Source of the DNA: Silicimonas algicola
GTDB lineage: Bacteria; Pseudomonadota; Alphaproteobacteria; Rhodobacterales; Rhodobacteraceae
Assembly: GCF_003148765.1 (NCBI RefSeq)
Contig: NZ_QGGV01000001.1
Span: 242,001-306,000 of the forward strand
Reading direction: 5' to 3'
Length of the DNA: 64,000 bases
How positions within the stretch are numbered: position 1 is the stretch's first letter; every line of letters begins with the position of its first letter. A program made the position numbers and the translations under genes. Under the pieces are notes generated by a model. The model was not told the origin of the DNA. It was given only the letters and a program-made list of their open reading frames with translations, and searched no databases. Of the stretch, positions 25,850 to 34,785 are shown piece by piece.

Positions 25850-26710
25850 TCAGTCCTCCAGCACGAACCGGGCGACGGCCGCCACGTCACGGTCGCCCAG
25901 TCCCGCCTCTCGGGCGAGTTCGAACAGCCGAGCCATTTGGGCCATCGCGGGCAGGTCCAGCCCGTGGGACGCACCCTCGCCCAGAAAAACGGCCGCGTCC
26001 TTCAGGGCGCCGTCGATCGAAAAGCCGACCGTCGCGTCCTGACCGAGCATCGCCGGGAGCCGCGACTTGACCATCGGGGTCGTACCCGGGCTTTCGGCCA
26101 GGAAGGCGGCCATCGTGGCGAGGTCGAGGCCCATGGCCCGCCCCAGCCGCATTGCGTCGGGTGTCGCCGCGTAGGATCCGGCGAGGGAGACGTTGTTGAC
26201 GATCTTCGCGGCGATACCCGCACCCAAGGGACCTATCGTGACGACCCTGTTCGACAGGATGTCGGCCACGCGCCGGAACCGCGCCACGTCCGCCTCGGCG
26301 CCGCCCAGGAAGAGGCCCATGCTGCCTGCCGCCACCATCTCGGGGCCGCCGGAGATCGGGGCGTCCATCAATCTGCCCCCGGCGGCTTCGATCCGCTCGG
26401 CATGGCGGCGCACGAGATCGGGTGACACGGTCGACGTCTCGACGACGAGCCGTCCGGACAGGTCGTGACCGGCGAGGGCGGACAGAACAGCATCGACTGC
26501 CCCGTCGTCGAAGAGCGACAGGATCAGGATGTCGGACTCCTCGACCAGTGCGCTCAGATCGGACATCAGGGCATAGCCGCTCCGCTTCGCCAAGGCAGCG
26601 TCGCCTCCTGAACGGGACCACCCGGCCGTCGCGAAGCCCTCGGCCACGGACTTGGCGGCGAGGGCTGCGCCCATCCTCCCGAGACCCGCGATCCCGATCC
26701 TCTCCGCCAT
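25850..26710 (-). CDS. Beta-hydroxyacid dehydrogenase, NAD(P)-dependent
   Basis: Encodes 286 residues of the 3-hydroxyisobutyrate dehydrogenase/GarR superfamily. The Rossmann motif is [34 protein letters not shown] is the substrate-binding stretch and the catalytic Lys is in [10 protein letters not shown]. The helical C-terminal domain ends [20 protein letters not shown]. Exact substrate cannot be read; tartronate semialdehyde or 3-hydroxyisobutyrate reductases are close relatives. A DMT transporter follows immediately and may move its product or substrate. Confidence 0.87.
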   Translation of the reverse strand: MAERIGIAGLGRMGAALAAKSVAEGFATAGWSRSGGDAALAKRSGYALMSDLSALVEESDILILSLFDDGAVDAVLSALAGHDLSGRLVVETSTVSPDLVRRHAERIEAAGGRLMDAPISGGPEMVAAGSMGLFLGGAEADVARFRRVADILSNRVVTIGPLGAGIAAKIVNNVSLAGSYAATPDAMRLGRAMGLDLATMAAFLAESPGTTPMVKSRLPAMLGQDATVGFSIDGALKDAAVFLGEGASHGLDLPAMAQMARLFELAREAGLGDRDVAAVARFVLED

Positions 26711-26779
26711 GGCGCACCCCCTTATGGACAGCCTCGGGCCCCTTGCCTAACGTCCCACCCGAACGGAAGGAGCGGCGGC

Positions 26780-27523
26780 ATGTCGGATCACCTTAGGTTG
26801 GGCGTCAACATCGACCATGTGGCGACCGTGCGCAATGCGCGCGGCGGTGACTATCCAGACCCGGTGCGCGCGGCGAAACAGGCCGAGGCGGCGGGCGCGG
26901 ACGGCATCACGGCCCACCTGCGCGAGGATCGCCGCCACATCACCGACCGTGACATCGAACGACTGACCGAGGCGCTGACGGTGCCCCTGAACTTCGAGAT
27001 GGCGGCCACCGAGGAAATGCAGCTCATCGCCCTGCGCCACCGTCCCCACGCCGTGTGCATCGTCCCCGAGAAGCGCGAGGAGCGGACGACCGAAGGCGGG
27101 CTGGAGGTTGCGAAGGACGAGAACCGGCTTGCACATTTCATCGCTCCCTTGCGGGACGCGGGCTGCCGGGTGTCCATCTTCATCGCCGCCGACCGCCGCC
27201 AGATCGAGGCGGCGCACCGGATCGGCGCGGCGGTGGTGGAACTGCACACGGGCGCCTATTGCGACGCCCATGCCGAGGGCAGGTTTGCAGAGCGAGACGA
27301 CGAACTGGAGCGGCTGCGCGATATGGCTTCGTTCGCTCATTCGCTCGGGCTTGAGGTCCACGCCGGACATGGCCTCACCTATGACACGGTTGCACCGGTC
27401 GCGGCTCTCCCGGAGGTGCGCGAGCTGAACATCGGGCATTTCCTGGTGGGAGAGGCGATTTTCCTCGGGCTCGATGCCTCGATCGCCGAGATGCGCCGGT
27501 TGATGGACGCGGCGCGGGGCTGA
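26780..27523 (+). CDS. pdxJ: Pyridoxine 5'-phosphate synthase
   Basis: Encodes 247 residues of the TIM-barrel enzyme that condenses 1-deoxyxylulose 5-phosphate with aminoacetone 3-phosphate, the last ring-forming step of vitamin B6 synthesis. [58 protein letters not shown] and the [14 protein letters not shown] box are present. GAAGGAGCGGCGGC precedes the ATG. It stands alone, divergent from the dehydrogenase gene and convergent with metY. Confidence 0.97.
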   Translation: MSDHLRLGVNIDHVATVRNARGGDYPDPVRAAKQAEAAGADGITAHLREDRRHITDRDIERLTEALTVPLNFEMAATEEMQLIALRHRPHAVCIVPEKREERTTEGGLEVAKDENRLAHFIAPLRDAGCRVSIFIAADRRQIEAAHRIGAAVVELHTGAYCDAHAEGRFAERDDELERLRDMASFAHSLGLEVHAGHGLTYDTVAPVAALPEVRELNIGHFLVGEAIFLGLDASIAEMRRLMDAARG

Positions 27524-27593
27524 AGTCCCGGAGGCGTTGCCCCCGGACCCCCAGGATATTTGCGGACCGGCGAAATGCCGTCCGCCAGGTCTC

Positions 27594-28883
27594 TTAATCC
27601 ACTGCCTTCGCCAGGGCTTGGTCGAGATCGGCGATGATGTCCTCGACATCCTCGATCCCGATCGACAGCCGGACCACGTTCGGCAGCGCACCCGAGGCCA
27701 CCCGCTGTTCATCCGAAAGCTGGCGGTGCGTGGTCGAGGCCGAGTGGATCACCAGAGACCGCGCGTCGCCGAGGTTGGCGACGTGGCTGAACAGCTCCAG
27801 CGCATCGACGAGCTTCACCGCGGCGTCGTAGCCGCCCTTGATCGCGAAGGTGAAGAGCGCGCCGGCGCCCTTCGGGCAGATGCGCTTCGCCCGGTCGTGA
27901 TAGGGGGAGGACGGCAGCCCGGCGTAGGTGACGCTTTCGATGCGGTCGTCGGCCTCGAGCCAGGCCGCGACCTTCTCGGCGTTGGCGACGTGCTTCTGCA
28001 TCCTGAGCGACAGCGTCTCGATCCCCATCAGCGTGTAGTGCGCGCCTTGCGGGTTCATCGTCATGCCGAGATCGCGCAGGCCCACGGCGATGGAATGGAA
28101 CGTGAAGGCCATCGGACCGAGCGCGCCGTGGAAGTTCAGCCCGTGGTAGGCGGTTTCGGGTTCGGACAGCGAAGGGAACTTGCCCGAGGCCGACCAGTCG
28201 AACTTGCCGGAATCGACGATGGCGCCGCCCGTGACGGTGCCGTTGCCGGTGAGGTACTTCGTGGTCGAATGCACCACCAGCGTCGCGCCGAACTCGATCG
28301 GCCGGCAGAGATAGGGCGAGGCCGAGGTGTTGTCGACGATCAGCGGCAGGCCGACCTCGTCGGCGAGCTTTCCGATGGCGTCGAGGTCGGTGACATAGCC
28401 GCCCGGGTTCGCGATCGACTCGCAGAAGATCGCGCGGGTGTTCTCGTCGATGGCGGCTTTCACGGCGTCCAGATCGTCGAAGTCGATGAGCTTGGCCGAC
28501 CAGCCGAAGCGGCGGATGGTCTGGGTGAGCTGCGTATAGGTGCCACCGTAGAGCCGCGTCGAGGCGACCACGTTGCAGCCGGGCATCATCAGCGGGAAGA
28601 GCGCCATGATCTGCGCCGCGTGACCCGACGAGCAGCAGATGCCGCCGACGCCGCCTTCGAGTGCCACGATCCTCTCGGCCAGCGCCGAAACGGTTGGGTT
28701 GGTCAGGCGCGAGTAGATGTAGCCGACCTCTTCGAGGTTGAAGAGCCGCGCGGCGTGGGCCGCGTCCTTGAAAACGAAGGCCGTGGTCTGGTAGATTGGC
28801 ACCTGCCGCGCGCCCGTCGCCGCGTCCGGAGTGTTGCCGGCATGGACCTGAAGCGTGTCGAAACCCTGCTGTCTGTCGGACAT
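27594..28883 (-). CDS. metY: O-acetylhomoserine sulfhydrylase (PLP)
   Basis: Encodes 429 residues of the Cys/Met PLP-dependent family. FDTLQVHAGNTPDAATGARQ and VPIYQTTAFVF are the start; YSRLTNPT, SSGHAAQIMALF, and LIVDNTSASPYLCRP follow, and VVHSTTKYLTG holds the PLP lysine (near 219). The size and the insertion around 240-280 fit MetY, which makes homocysteine from O-acetylhomoserine and sulfide, rather than cystathionine synthase/lyase. No SAM riboswitch-like element was found in the 65-bp upstream gap. Confidence 0.93.
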   Translation of the reverse strand: MSDRQQGFDTLQVHAGNTPDAATGARQVPIYQTTAFVFKDAAHAARLFNLEEVGYIYSRLTNPTVSALAERIVALEGGVGGICCSSGHAAQIMALFPLMMPGCNVVASTRLYGGTYTQLTQTIRRFGWSAKLIDFDDLDAVKAAIDENTRAIFCESIANPGGYVTDLDAIGKLADEVGLPLIVDNTSASPYLCRPIEFGATLVVHSTTKYLTGNGTVTGGAIVDSGKFDWSASGKFPSLSEPETAYHGLNFHGALGPMAFTFHSIAVGLRDLGMTMNPQGAHYTLMGIETLSLRMQKHVANAEKVAAWLEADDRIESVTYAGLPSSPYHDRAKRICPKGAGALFTFAIKGGYDAAVKLVDALELFSHVANLGDARSLVIHSASTTHRQLSDEQRVASGALPNVVRLSIGIEDVEDIIADLDQALAKAVD

Positions 28884-28948
28884 GGGTGTCCCTCCCTGAT
28901 GGATTATTCTTCGCCTTCTCTAACCTGCCTCCGCGCGCGCGTCGACGG

Positions 28949-29950
28949 TCAGCGCATCCACAGGCCTTCGCGCTTGATGCGGTTTCGGATTGGCTTCTCG
29001 CTCGGCGGCAGGCGCGTCTGGTCGAAAAGCGCCCGCACCTTGTCGCCCCGGTTCTGGAAGATCATGCGGCGGAAGGGCGGATGTCCCTTCAGAGCCTTCT
29101 TGACCCAATTCGGCCGCGTCACCTCGGACAGGAGGGACAGCACGCTGTCGGGGGCCTTGGCGTAGAGGAGGGGCAGGGCGCGCCAGTGACAGGTTACGTC
29201 GCCGTCGAGACCGGCAAGCTCCGGCCCGGGTCGTCCACCGCCGAGCTTGGCGATGACGAGCGGCAGCGCGATCTGATCGAGCCAGGGATAGATCGCCTGG
29301 CTTGCGAGTTCGGGGAGAGGGTCGTCGCGGATGGCGGTCATCACGCGGATCATCTCTCCGCTGAAGACGCGGGGATCGCGATGAAAGAACCAGCCAGCGT
29401 TGAAATAGAGATACCGCCGCCAGTGCTCGTCGGGTTCGGCCAGGTCGAGCGTCGGCTCGAAGGGAATGTCGAACCGGTCGTAGAGCGCACGCCAGATGCC
29501 GCCATATCCGGGCCCGTAGAGCGGGGGTTCGGGCCAGGTGTTCTCGCGCGCCATCGAGGCGGATGGCCGGTTGAAGTCGAAGAGGACGGAAGCGATGTCG
29601 CCCAGGATCAGCGTGTCTGTGTCGAGGAACACGAAGGGACGGCCTTCGGGGAGGGCGGCCAGCGCCTCGACCTTGTTGCCTTGCGGATAGCTTGCGCCGA
29701 AATGCTGGTTCTCGAATGGCACGATCTCGGCGTCCAGCCGTCGCAGGGCGGCAAGGGCCGTTTCGTCCGTCATCCGGGGGTCTTCGGGCCAGAGGGGGCC
29801 GGGCCGCGGTTCGGCCACGATCAGGCGACCCGCGAACCCCGGCGCGGCGTGACGCAGCGAGGCGGCCAGAAGGACGGCTTCGTAGGTCAGGCGGCCCGCC
29901 TGCGCCACGATGACGATGTCGAATGTCCCCGACTGCCCGTTGTCCGGCAT
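28949..29950 (-). CDS. Glycosyltransferase-like protein (GT-A type, DxD)
   Basis: Encodes 333 residues from an ATG preceded by GGGGAAGGAAC. FDIVIVAQAGRLTYEAVLLA begins a nucleotide-sugar-binding type fold; RPFVFLDTDTLI near residue 103 is a DxD-type motif as in GT8-like enzymes, and RYLYFNAGWFFHRDP and TCHWRALPLLYAK resemble acceptor-side segments. No signal peptide or membrane segment. Donor and acceptor are unknown. It is followed by metY after 65 bp and may have nothing to do with it. Confidence 0.72.
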   Translation of the reverse strand: MPDNGQSGTFDIVIVAQAGRLTYEAVLLAASLRHAAPGFAGRLIVAEPRPGPLWPEDPRMTDETALAALRRLDAEIVPFENQHFGASYPQGNKVEALAALPEGRPFVFLDTDTLILGDIASVLFDFNRPSASMARENTWPEPPLYGPGYGGIWRALYDRFDIPFEPTLDLAEPDEHWRRYLYFNAGWFFHRDPRVFSGEMIRVMTAIRDDPLPELASQAIYPWLDQIALPLVIAKLGGGRPGPELAGLDGDVTCHWRALPLLYAKAPDSVLSLLSEVTRPNWVKKALKGHPPFRRMIFQNRGDKVRALFDQTRLPPSEKPIRNRIKREGLWMR

Positions 29951-30136
29951 GTTCCTTCCCCGCTCCCGCCGCATCATGGCGCTGTTCGGCGGGTCACACA
30001 ACCTGCGCCGCGCGGGGGGCCGGGTGTGCCGACGGCGCGAAGGGTCTGGACAAAGGGTGATCGCTCCGGGGGAATCTGCCGATCATTCGTCTAAACTGCT
30101 CTTGATGTCAGGAGCGGGCTCTGATGCACAAGAGGC

Positions 30137-30562
30137 ATGGATCATGCAGCCCCTTACCCGCCCTATTACATCCGCGACATCCTGGACGAAGTGAAGACGA
30201 TCGCCGTCGTGGGCGCGTCTCCCAAGCCGGGACGGCCGAGCTATGGAGTCATGCGCCGGCTGATCGCGGCGGGTTACAACGTCATCCCGGTCAATCCCGG
30301 ACAGGCGGGCAAGGAGATCCTCGACCGCAAGGTCGTCGCCACCCTCGCCGACATTGACGGGCCGGTCGACATGGTGGACGTGTTTCGCGAAAGATCAGCT
30401 TTGAAGGGCGTCGCGGATCAGGCGGTCGCAATCGGGGCGAGGGTGCTCTGGACGCAACTCGACCTCGTCGATCCCGACGCGGCGCGGCTGGCCGAGGACG
30501 CGGGTCTGAAGGTCGTGATGGACCGTTGCCCTGCGATCGAGTTGCGACGGCTGGGACGCTAG
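30137..30562 (+). CDS. CoA-binding domain protein
   Basis: Encodes 141 residues consisting of a single CoA_binding_2 (YccU-type) Rossmann domain: TIAVVGASPKPGRPSYGVM, VIPVNPGQAGKEI, DMVDVFRERSAL and VMDRCPAIE. Members bind CoA or a nucleotide but their job is unclear. The ribosome binding site (AAGAGG) is unusually close to the ATG. The last four bases, CTAG, form both this stop and the stop of the convergent crotonase gene. Confidence 0.87.
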   Translation: MDHAAPYPPYYIRDILDEVKTIAVVGASPKPGRPSYGVMRRLIAAGYNVIPVNPGQAGKEILDRKVVATLADIDGPVDMVDVFRERSALKGVADQAVAIGARVLWTQLDLVDPDAARLAEDAGLKVVMDRCPAIELRRLGR

Positions 30563-31356
30563 GACAGCGGCTCCCATGAGGGCGGGCGCTTGTCGAGAAA
30601 GGCGCCGATGCCTTCCTTCGCGTCCTGTTCCAGCAGGTTCGCGACCATCACTCGTGCAGTGTGGGCATAGGCCTCGGCCAGGGGCATTTCGGCCTGCTCG
30701 TAGAAAGCGCGCTTGCCGATCCTGAGCGTTCTGGGCGATTTGGCCGCGATACGGGCGGCGAGTGCCAGGGTCTCGTCTTCCAGCCGATCCGCGTCGACGA
30801 CGCGGTTGACGAGGCCAAGCTCCAAGGCGCGTGCCGCAGACACGGGGTCGCCCGTCAGAAGCATCTCCATCGCCGCTTTGCGGCCCACGTTGCGGGTCAG
30901 GGCAACCATCGGCGTCGAGCAGAAGAGCCCGATATCGACGCCCGGCGTGGCGAAACCCGCTTCGGTCGAGGCCACGGCCAGATCGCAACTGGCGACAAGC
31001 TGACATCCGGCGGCGGTGGCGATGCCGGCAACCCCGGCGATCACGGGTTTGGGGCAGAGAACGATGCGCCGCATGAGGTCCGAGCAGGCGGCCATCAGTT
31101 CTTCGAAGAACAGCCGACCCTCGTCGGGCCCGGCGCGCGCGGCACGTATCTCGCGCAGATCGTGTCCGGCGCAGAAGGCCGTCCCATCGGCGAAGATGAC
31201 GATGACGTGGATGCCGGGGTCCTTCCCCAGGCGGGTCACGGCCTCGTCGAGGGCGCCGATCAGCTCCCTCGACAGGGCGTTCCGGGCCTCCGGGCGGTTC
31301 AACCGCAGCTCGGCGATGCGGTCATGGCGGCGTTCGATCAGGATGGTGTCGGTCAT
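30559..31356 (-). CDS. Crotonase-fold protein (ECHDC3-like), catalytic Glu missing
   Basis: Encodes 265 residues of the enoyl-CoA hydratase/isomerase superfamily. GTAFCAGHDLREI (oxyanion-hole half) and GIATAAGCQLVASCDLAVAS are clear, but the two hydratase glutamates are absent: the first position is Gln119 (AAGCQL instead of GGGCEL) and the second is Gly139 in FATPGVDIGLFCSTP. That FATPGVxIGLFCSTP run is the hallmark of the ECHDC3-like branch. It is therefore unlikely to be an ordinary enoyl-CoA hydratase. The ATG at 31356 fits the family start better than one six codons upstream. Confidence 0.88.
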   Translation of the reverse strand: MTDTILIERRHDRIAELRLNRPEARNALSRELIGALDEAVTRLGKDPGIHVIVIFADGTAFCAGHDLREIRAARAGPDEGRLFFEELMAACSDLMRRIVLCPKPVIAGVAGIATAAGCQLVASCDLAVASTEAGFATPGVDIGLFCSTPMVALTRNVGRKAAMEMLLTGDPVSAARALELGLVNRVVDADRLEDETLALAARIAAKSPRTLRIGKRAFYEQAEMPLAEAYAHTARVMVANLLEQDAKEGIGAFLDKRPPSWEPLS

Positions 31357-31467
31357 CGTCGGGCCGTATACCACGGCACACGGATAAGTTCCAGATTCTG
31401 CGTCAAAATTCCGCGTTCGGTTGTGCCGCGTCTCGGGCTAGGCTTCGCGTGAACCGAGAGGCATCCC

Positions 31468-32748
31468 ATGTCCACGATCCGCGACCACGACCTGCGCTAT
31501 CCCCTTGCGAACGAGTTGCACGCGCGACCCTTCCCGGCCCTCAAGGCCCCGTGCCGCGCGGCTTTTCTGGCGGTCAAGCGTCCGGTCGATGCGGCCGCGC
31601 GGGACCGCGATCTTGACCGGGCGCACCTGATCGAGCTTCTCGACCGCTTCGGTGCGCCGCACCCGCAGCCGGGCGCAACTCACTGGTTCGGCGAGATAGG
31701 GCGGCATCAGCTCAAGTGGGAGAACCACACGGAGTTCGTCACCTACACCATCTTCGGCCCTGGCGTCGCGGATCGACCTTTCGATGCGGCGACCTTTTCG
31801 GTCTTTCCACAGGACTGGCTGGACCGCGCTCCCGGCGAGCGGATTACGTCCGCCCTGATCCGTATCGAGGTCGCCAAGGACCGCGTCGCCATACCCGACA
31901 AGCTGGACGCTTGGTTCGTCCCGGAAAGCCTTGCGGCGAGCGAGGTTCTGGACGGCGAGGCAGTGATGGCGGGCGATTTCCGCATCGATCCTGCGGGCCA
32001 CATGCGTTTTGCTCTTTTCGTCCGCCCCGAGATGGGAGAGCGGCGGACCGGGCGCGTTGTGCAGCGCATGTGCGAGATCGAGACCTACAAGACCATGTCG
32101 ATGCTGGGCCTTGCGCGCAGCCGTCATATCTCGCCGAGGCTGGGCGCGATCGACGGGGAGCTGACGCGTTTGATGGCCGAGATGTCGGGCGATACGGCGC
32201 TTCCGGAGGCGACGCTGAGGGATCTTCTGAAAGTCTCGGCAGAGCTCGAAACTCTTCTGACGCGTACGTCGTTCCGCTTCGGTGCGACGACGGCCTACGA
32301 GGCTCTGGTCCATCAGCGCATCGGTATCCTGCGGGAAACGCGGTTCGGCGGCCGACAGACCTTTGCAGAGTTCATGATGCGCCGTTTCGATCCCGCGATG
32401 CGAACGGTCAAGGCGACCGAGGCGCGGCTTGCGTCGATGGCCGACAGGGCGACACGCGCCGCGAACCTCTTGCGGACGCGGGTCGATGTCGAGAGGTCGG
32501 CGCAGAATCAGGCTTTGCTCGCCTCCATGGACCGGCGGGCGGACCTTCAGCTTCGGCTTCAGCACACGGTCGAGGGTCTGTCGGTGGTGGCGATCAGCTA
32601 CTATGCCGTGAACCTCGCGGGCTACGTCGCCTATCCGCTTCTGGAACCCGCCGGGATGTCCAAGGCTGTCGCGACCGCCATTCTCACGCCTCTTGTCGTG
32701 CTTCTGGTCTGGGCGATGATCCGACGTATTCGCAAGGGGATGCGCTGA
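31468..32748 (+). CDS. DUF3422 family membrane protein
   Basis: Encodes 426 residues of DUF3422. The start LRYPLANELHARPFPALKAP and the FVTYTIFGPG and MSMLGLARSRHISPRLGAID segments are typical. A long helical stretch (about 320-370) precedes two C-terminal membrane segments (VVAISYYAVNLAGYVAYPLL and AILTPLVVLLVWAMIR), so the N-terminal bulk is anchored by its tail. No function is established for the family. GAGAGGCATCCC stands before the ATG. It converges on dppC. Confidence 0.9.
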   Translation: MSTIRDHDLRYPLANELHARPFPALKAPCRAAFLAVKRPVDAAARDRDLDRAHLIELLDRFGAPHPQPGATHWFGEIGRHQLKWENHTEFVTYTIFGPGVADRPFDAATFSVFPQDWLDRAPGERITSALIRIEVAKDRVAIPDKLDAWFVPESLAASEVLDGEAVMAGDFRIDPAGHMRFALFVRPEMGERRTGRVVQRMCEIETYKTMSMLGLARSRHISPRLGAIDGELTRLMAEMSGDTALPEATLRDLLKVSAELETLLTRTSFRFGATTAYEALVHQRIGILRETRFGGRQTFAEFMMRRFDPAMRTVKATEARLASMADRATRAANLLRTRVDVERSAQNQALLASMDRRADLQLRLQHTVEGLSVVAISYYAVNLAGYVAYPLLEPAGMSKAVATAILTPLVVLLVWAMIRRIRKGMR

Positions 32749-32755
32749 CGAACGG

Positions 32756-33712
32756 TCAACGACCCCGGATGCGTGGGTCGAGAGCATCGCGAAGGCCATC
32801 GCCGATGTAGTTCACGCTGAGGACCGTAAGCGAGATCGCCAGACCCGGAAGGACGACGCGTTCGGGATATTCGGTCATGCGCGGAACCGCGTCGGCAAGC
32901 TGTTTGCCCCAGGTCGGGAAGTCCGGCGGGAATCCGACGCCGAGAAAGGACAGGGCACTTTCGGTGATGATCGCGGTCGCAAGGCCCAATGTCGCCGACA
33001 CCATGATCGGCGACAGTACGTTCGGCAGGATATGCCGCGTGATGATCTTGTTGTTCGGCGTGCCGATGGATCGGGCGGCAAGGATGAACTCTCGCTCCTT
33101 GAGGGCCAGCACGTCTCCACGGACGATCCGCGCGGTTTGCATCCAGCTTGTCAGGCCGATGATCGTGACGATCAGGATGAACATTCCCGTCTCGATCCCC
33201 AGCATCTGGCTGAGGCTTTCCCGGAACAGCGTCACGGCGACAAGAAGGAGCGGCAGAATCGGTAGTGACAGGACAAGGTCGGTGAACCGCATCAGGGGCC
33301 CGTCGAGCCGGCGGAAGAAGCCCGCGACGACACCGATCAGCGCACCGATGAACAGCGCCAGAACCATGCCCGTCCAGCCGACCGCCATCGACGTGCGACC
33401 GCCCTGCATGAGCTGCGCCAGCAGATCCTTGCCCAGGTTGTCGGTTCCGAGGGGGTGGTTCCAACCCACCCTGGCCTCACCGTTCCAGAGGACGGTATAG
33501 ATCGGCCGCATGTCCTTCGCGCGGATGTCGAGCTTGTTGGGATCGAGCGTCCAGATGTAGGGGCCGATAAGGACGAAGAGCGTGATGAACGCGAAGAACA
33601 GAAGCCCGATCAGCGCACCCTTGTGATGGCTGAACTGCCGCCAGACGTCTGCCCACTTGTTGGTGGCCGGGTGCGGCTCTGTGATGATGGCCTCGGCCAG
33701 GACTTCAGTCAT
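32756..33712 (-). CDS. dppC: Dipeptide/oligopeptide ABC transporter permease, DppC-like
   Basis: Encodes 318 residues with six membrane segments. HPLGTDNLGKDLLAQLMQGG is the DppC/OppC N-terminal box and the coupling motif lies in RSIGTPNNKIITRHILPNV. The end GDGLRDALDPRIRGR is the family C-terminus. It overlaps dppB by 8 bp. Together with dppB and dppA it forms a transporter whose ATPases are made by the divergent fused gene at 36820. Confidence 0.93.
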   Translation of the reverse strand: MTEVLAEAIITEPHPATNKWADVWRQFSHHKGALIGLLFFAFITLFVLIGPYIWTLDPNKLDIRAKDMRPIYTVLWNGEARVGWNHPLGTDNLGKDLLAQLMQGGRTSMAVGWTGMVLALFIGALIGVVAGFFRRLDGPLMRFTDLVLSLPILPLLLVAVTLFRESLSQMLGIETGMFILIVTIIGLTSWMQTARIVRGDVLALKEREFILAARSIGTPNNKIITRHILPNVLSPIMVSATLGLATAIITESALSFLGVGFPPDFPTWGKQLADAVPRMTEYPERVVLPGLAISLTVLSVNYIGDGLRDALDPRIRGR

Positions 33713-34727
33713 AGCGGATCCTCGGGTCGAGGATGCCGTAGAGGATGTCGGCGATCAGGTTGAAGACCACGATCAGGATCGCGAAGATGAAGGTCAGCGT
33801 CATCACCGTCGGTATGTCACTGGCGAAAAGTGCGCCGATCAGCTGGTCGCCGATGCCGTTCACCTTGAACACCCGCTCAGTGATGATCGCGCCGCCGAAG
33901 ATCGTCGGGATGCCGAGTGCGATCACCGTCACGACGGGTATCATCGAGTTGCGCAGGACGTGGATCATCACGACCACCCACTCGGACAGACCCTTGGCGC
34001 GCGCCGTGCGGACATAATCCTGGTTCAGGTTGTCCAGCATCGAGGCGCGCATGAAGCGCGAAAGCTGAGAGGTGATCTGGAGCGCCAGCACCATGACGGG
34101 CAGCACCATCTGCCGGATCTGGGCCTGGAAGGTGTCCCAGCTCGTGACCCTCAGCGTCGTGTCGTAGATCGAGGGAAACCACCAGAAGCTGTCCCTCGGC
34201 ATGTTGACCGAGAAGATGACGATCAGGAGCACGCCCGAGAAGAACGGCGGCATCGAGAAGCCGACCATCGACACGAAGGTGCCGGCGTTGTCGAAGACGG
34301 AATATTGGCGATAGGCCGAATATATGCCGATCGGCAGGGCGATGAGGATGGCGACGACGTAGGCCGTGCCGACGACCCAGAGGGTCTGCGGAAGGCGCTG
34401 GACGACGATGTCCATGACAGGGGCGCGGTGCTGCCAGGAGAGGATGCGCAGCTTGCCGTCCGAAAAATTCGTTCCGAAGATGTGGTCGGTCAGGACCAGA
34501 GGTTCGACCCAGAAGAACTGCACCAGCCACTTCCAGTACTGCACCACGAGCGGCTGATCGTAGCCGAGCGCCTCGCGCATCTTCTGGCGCACCTCGGGAG
34601 GGATGGTCAGCGGTTGGTTGGCGACCGGATCGCCGGGGGCCAGCTTCAGGAGAAGGAAGATGGCGAGGCTTATGAAGAGGAGCGTCGGCACGCTCATCGC
34701 CAGCCGTCGGAAGGTATAGGTCAGCAT
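33705..34727 (-). CDS. dppB: Dipeptide/oligopeptide ABC transporter permease, DppB-like
   Basis: Encodes 340 residues. MLTYTFRRLAMSVPTLLFIS starts the first membrane helix, LAPGDPVANQ follows as in the family, and the coupling region is YVRTARAKGLSEWVVVMIHV. The end ADILYGILDPRIRYD is canonical. It has a long periplasmic stretch near residues 50-110. The ATG at 34727 is preceded by GGGGCGAC, a weak site. A hairpin occupies the 58-bp gap to dppA. Confidence 0.93.
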   Translation of the reverse strand: MLTYTFRRLAMSVPTLLFISLAIFLLLKLAPGDPVANQPLTIPPEVRQKMREALGYDQPLVVQYWKWLVQFFWVEPLVLTDHIFGTNFSDGKLRILSWQHRAPVMDIVVQRLPQTLWVVGTAYVVAILIALPIGIYSAYRQYSVFDNAGTFVSMVGFSMPPFFSGVLLIVIFSVNMPRDSFWWFPSIYDTTLRVTSWDTFQAQIRQMVLPVMVLALQITSQLSRFMRASMLDNLNQDYVRTARAKGLSEWVVVMIHVLRNSMIPVVTVIALGIPTIFGGAIITERVFKVNGIGDQLIGALFASDIPTVMTLTFIFAILIVVFNLIADILYGILDPRIRYD

Positions 34728-34747
34728 GTCGCCCCGCGTCCCAAGGC

Positions 34748-34774
34748 GTCGCCCCGGCGCAGGGCCGGGGCGAC
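34748..34774 (-). other. 10-bp hairpin between dppA and dppB
   Basis: GTCGCCCCGG and CCGGGGCGAC form a perfect 10-bp stem with a 7-nt loop, 11 nt after the dppA stop. No T-run follows. The placement mirrors the hairpin after livK. Confidence 0.7.
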
Positions 34775-34785
34775 AAGTGGTCGGA

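Noticed and set aside
28884..28948. SAM-II or other SAM riboswitch before metY
   Set aside because: The gap is only 65 bp and does not match the conserved SAM-II pseudoknot core. Nothing else riboswitch-like was seen.
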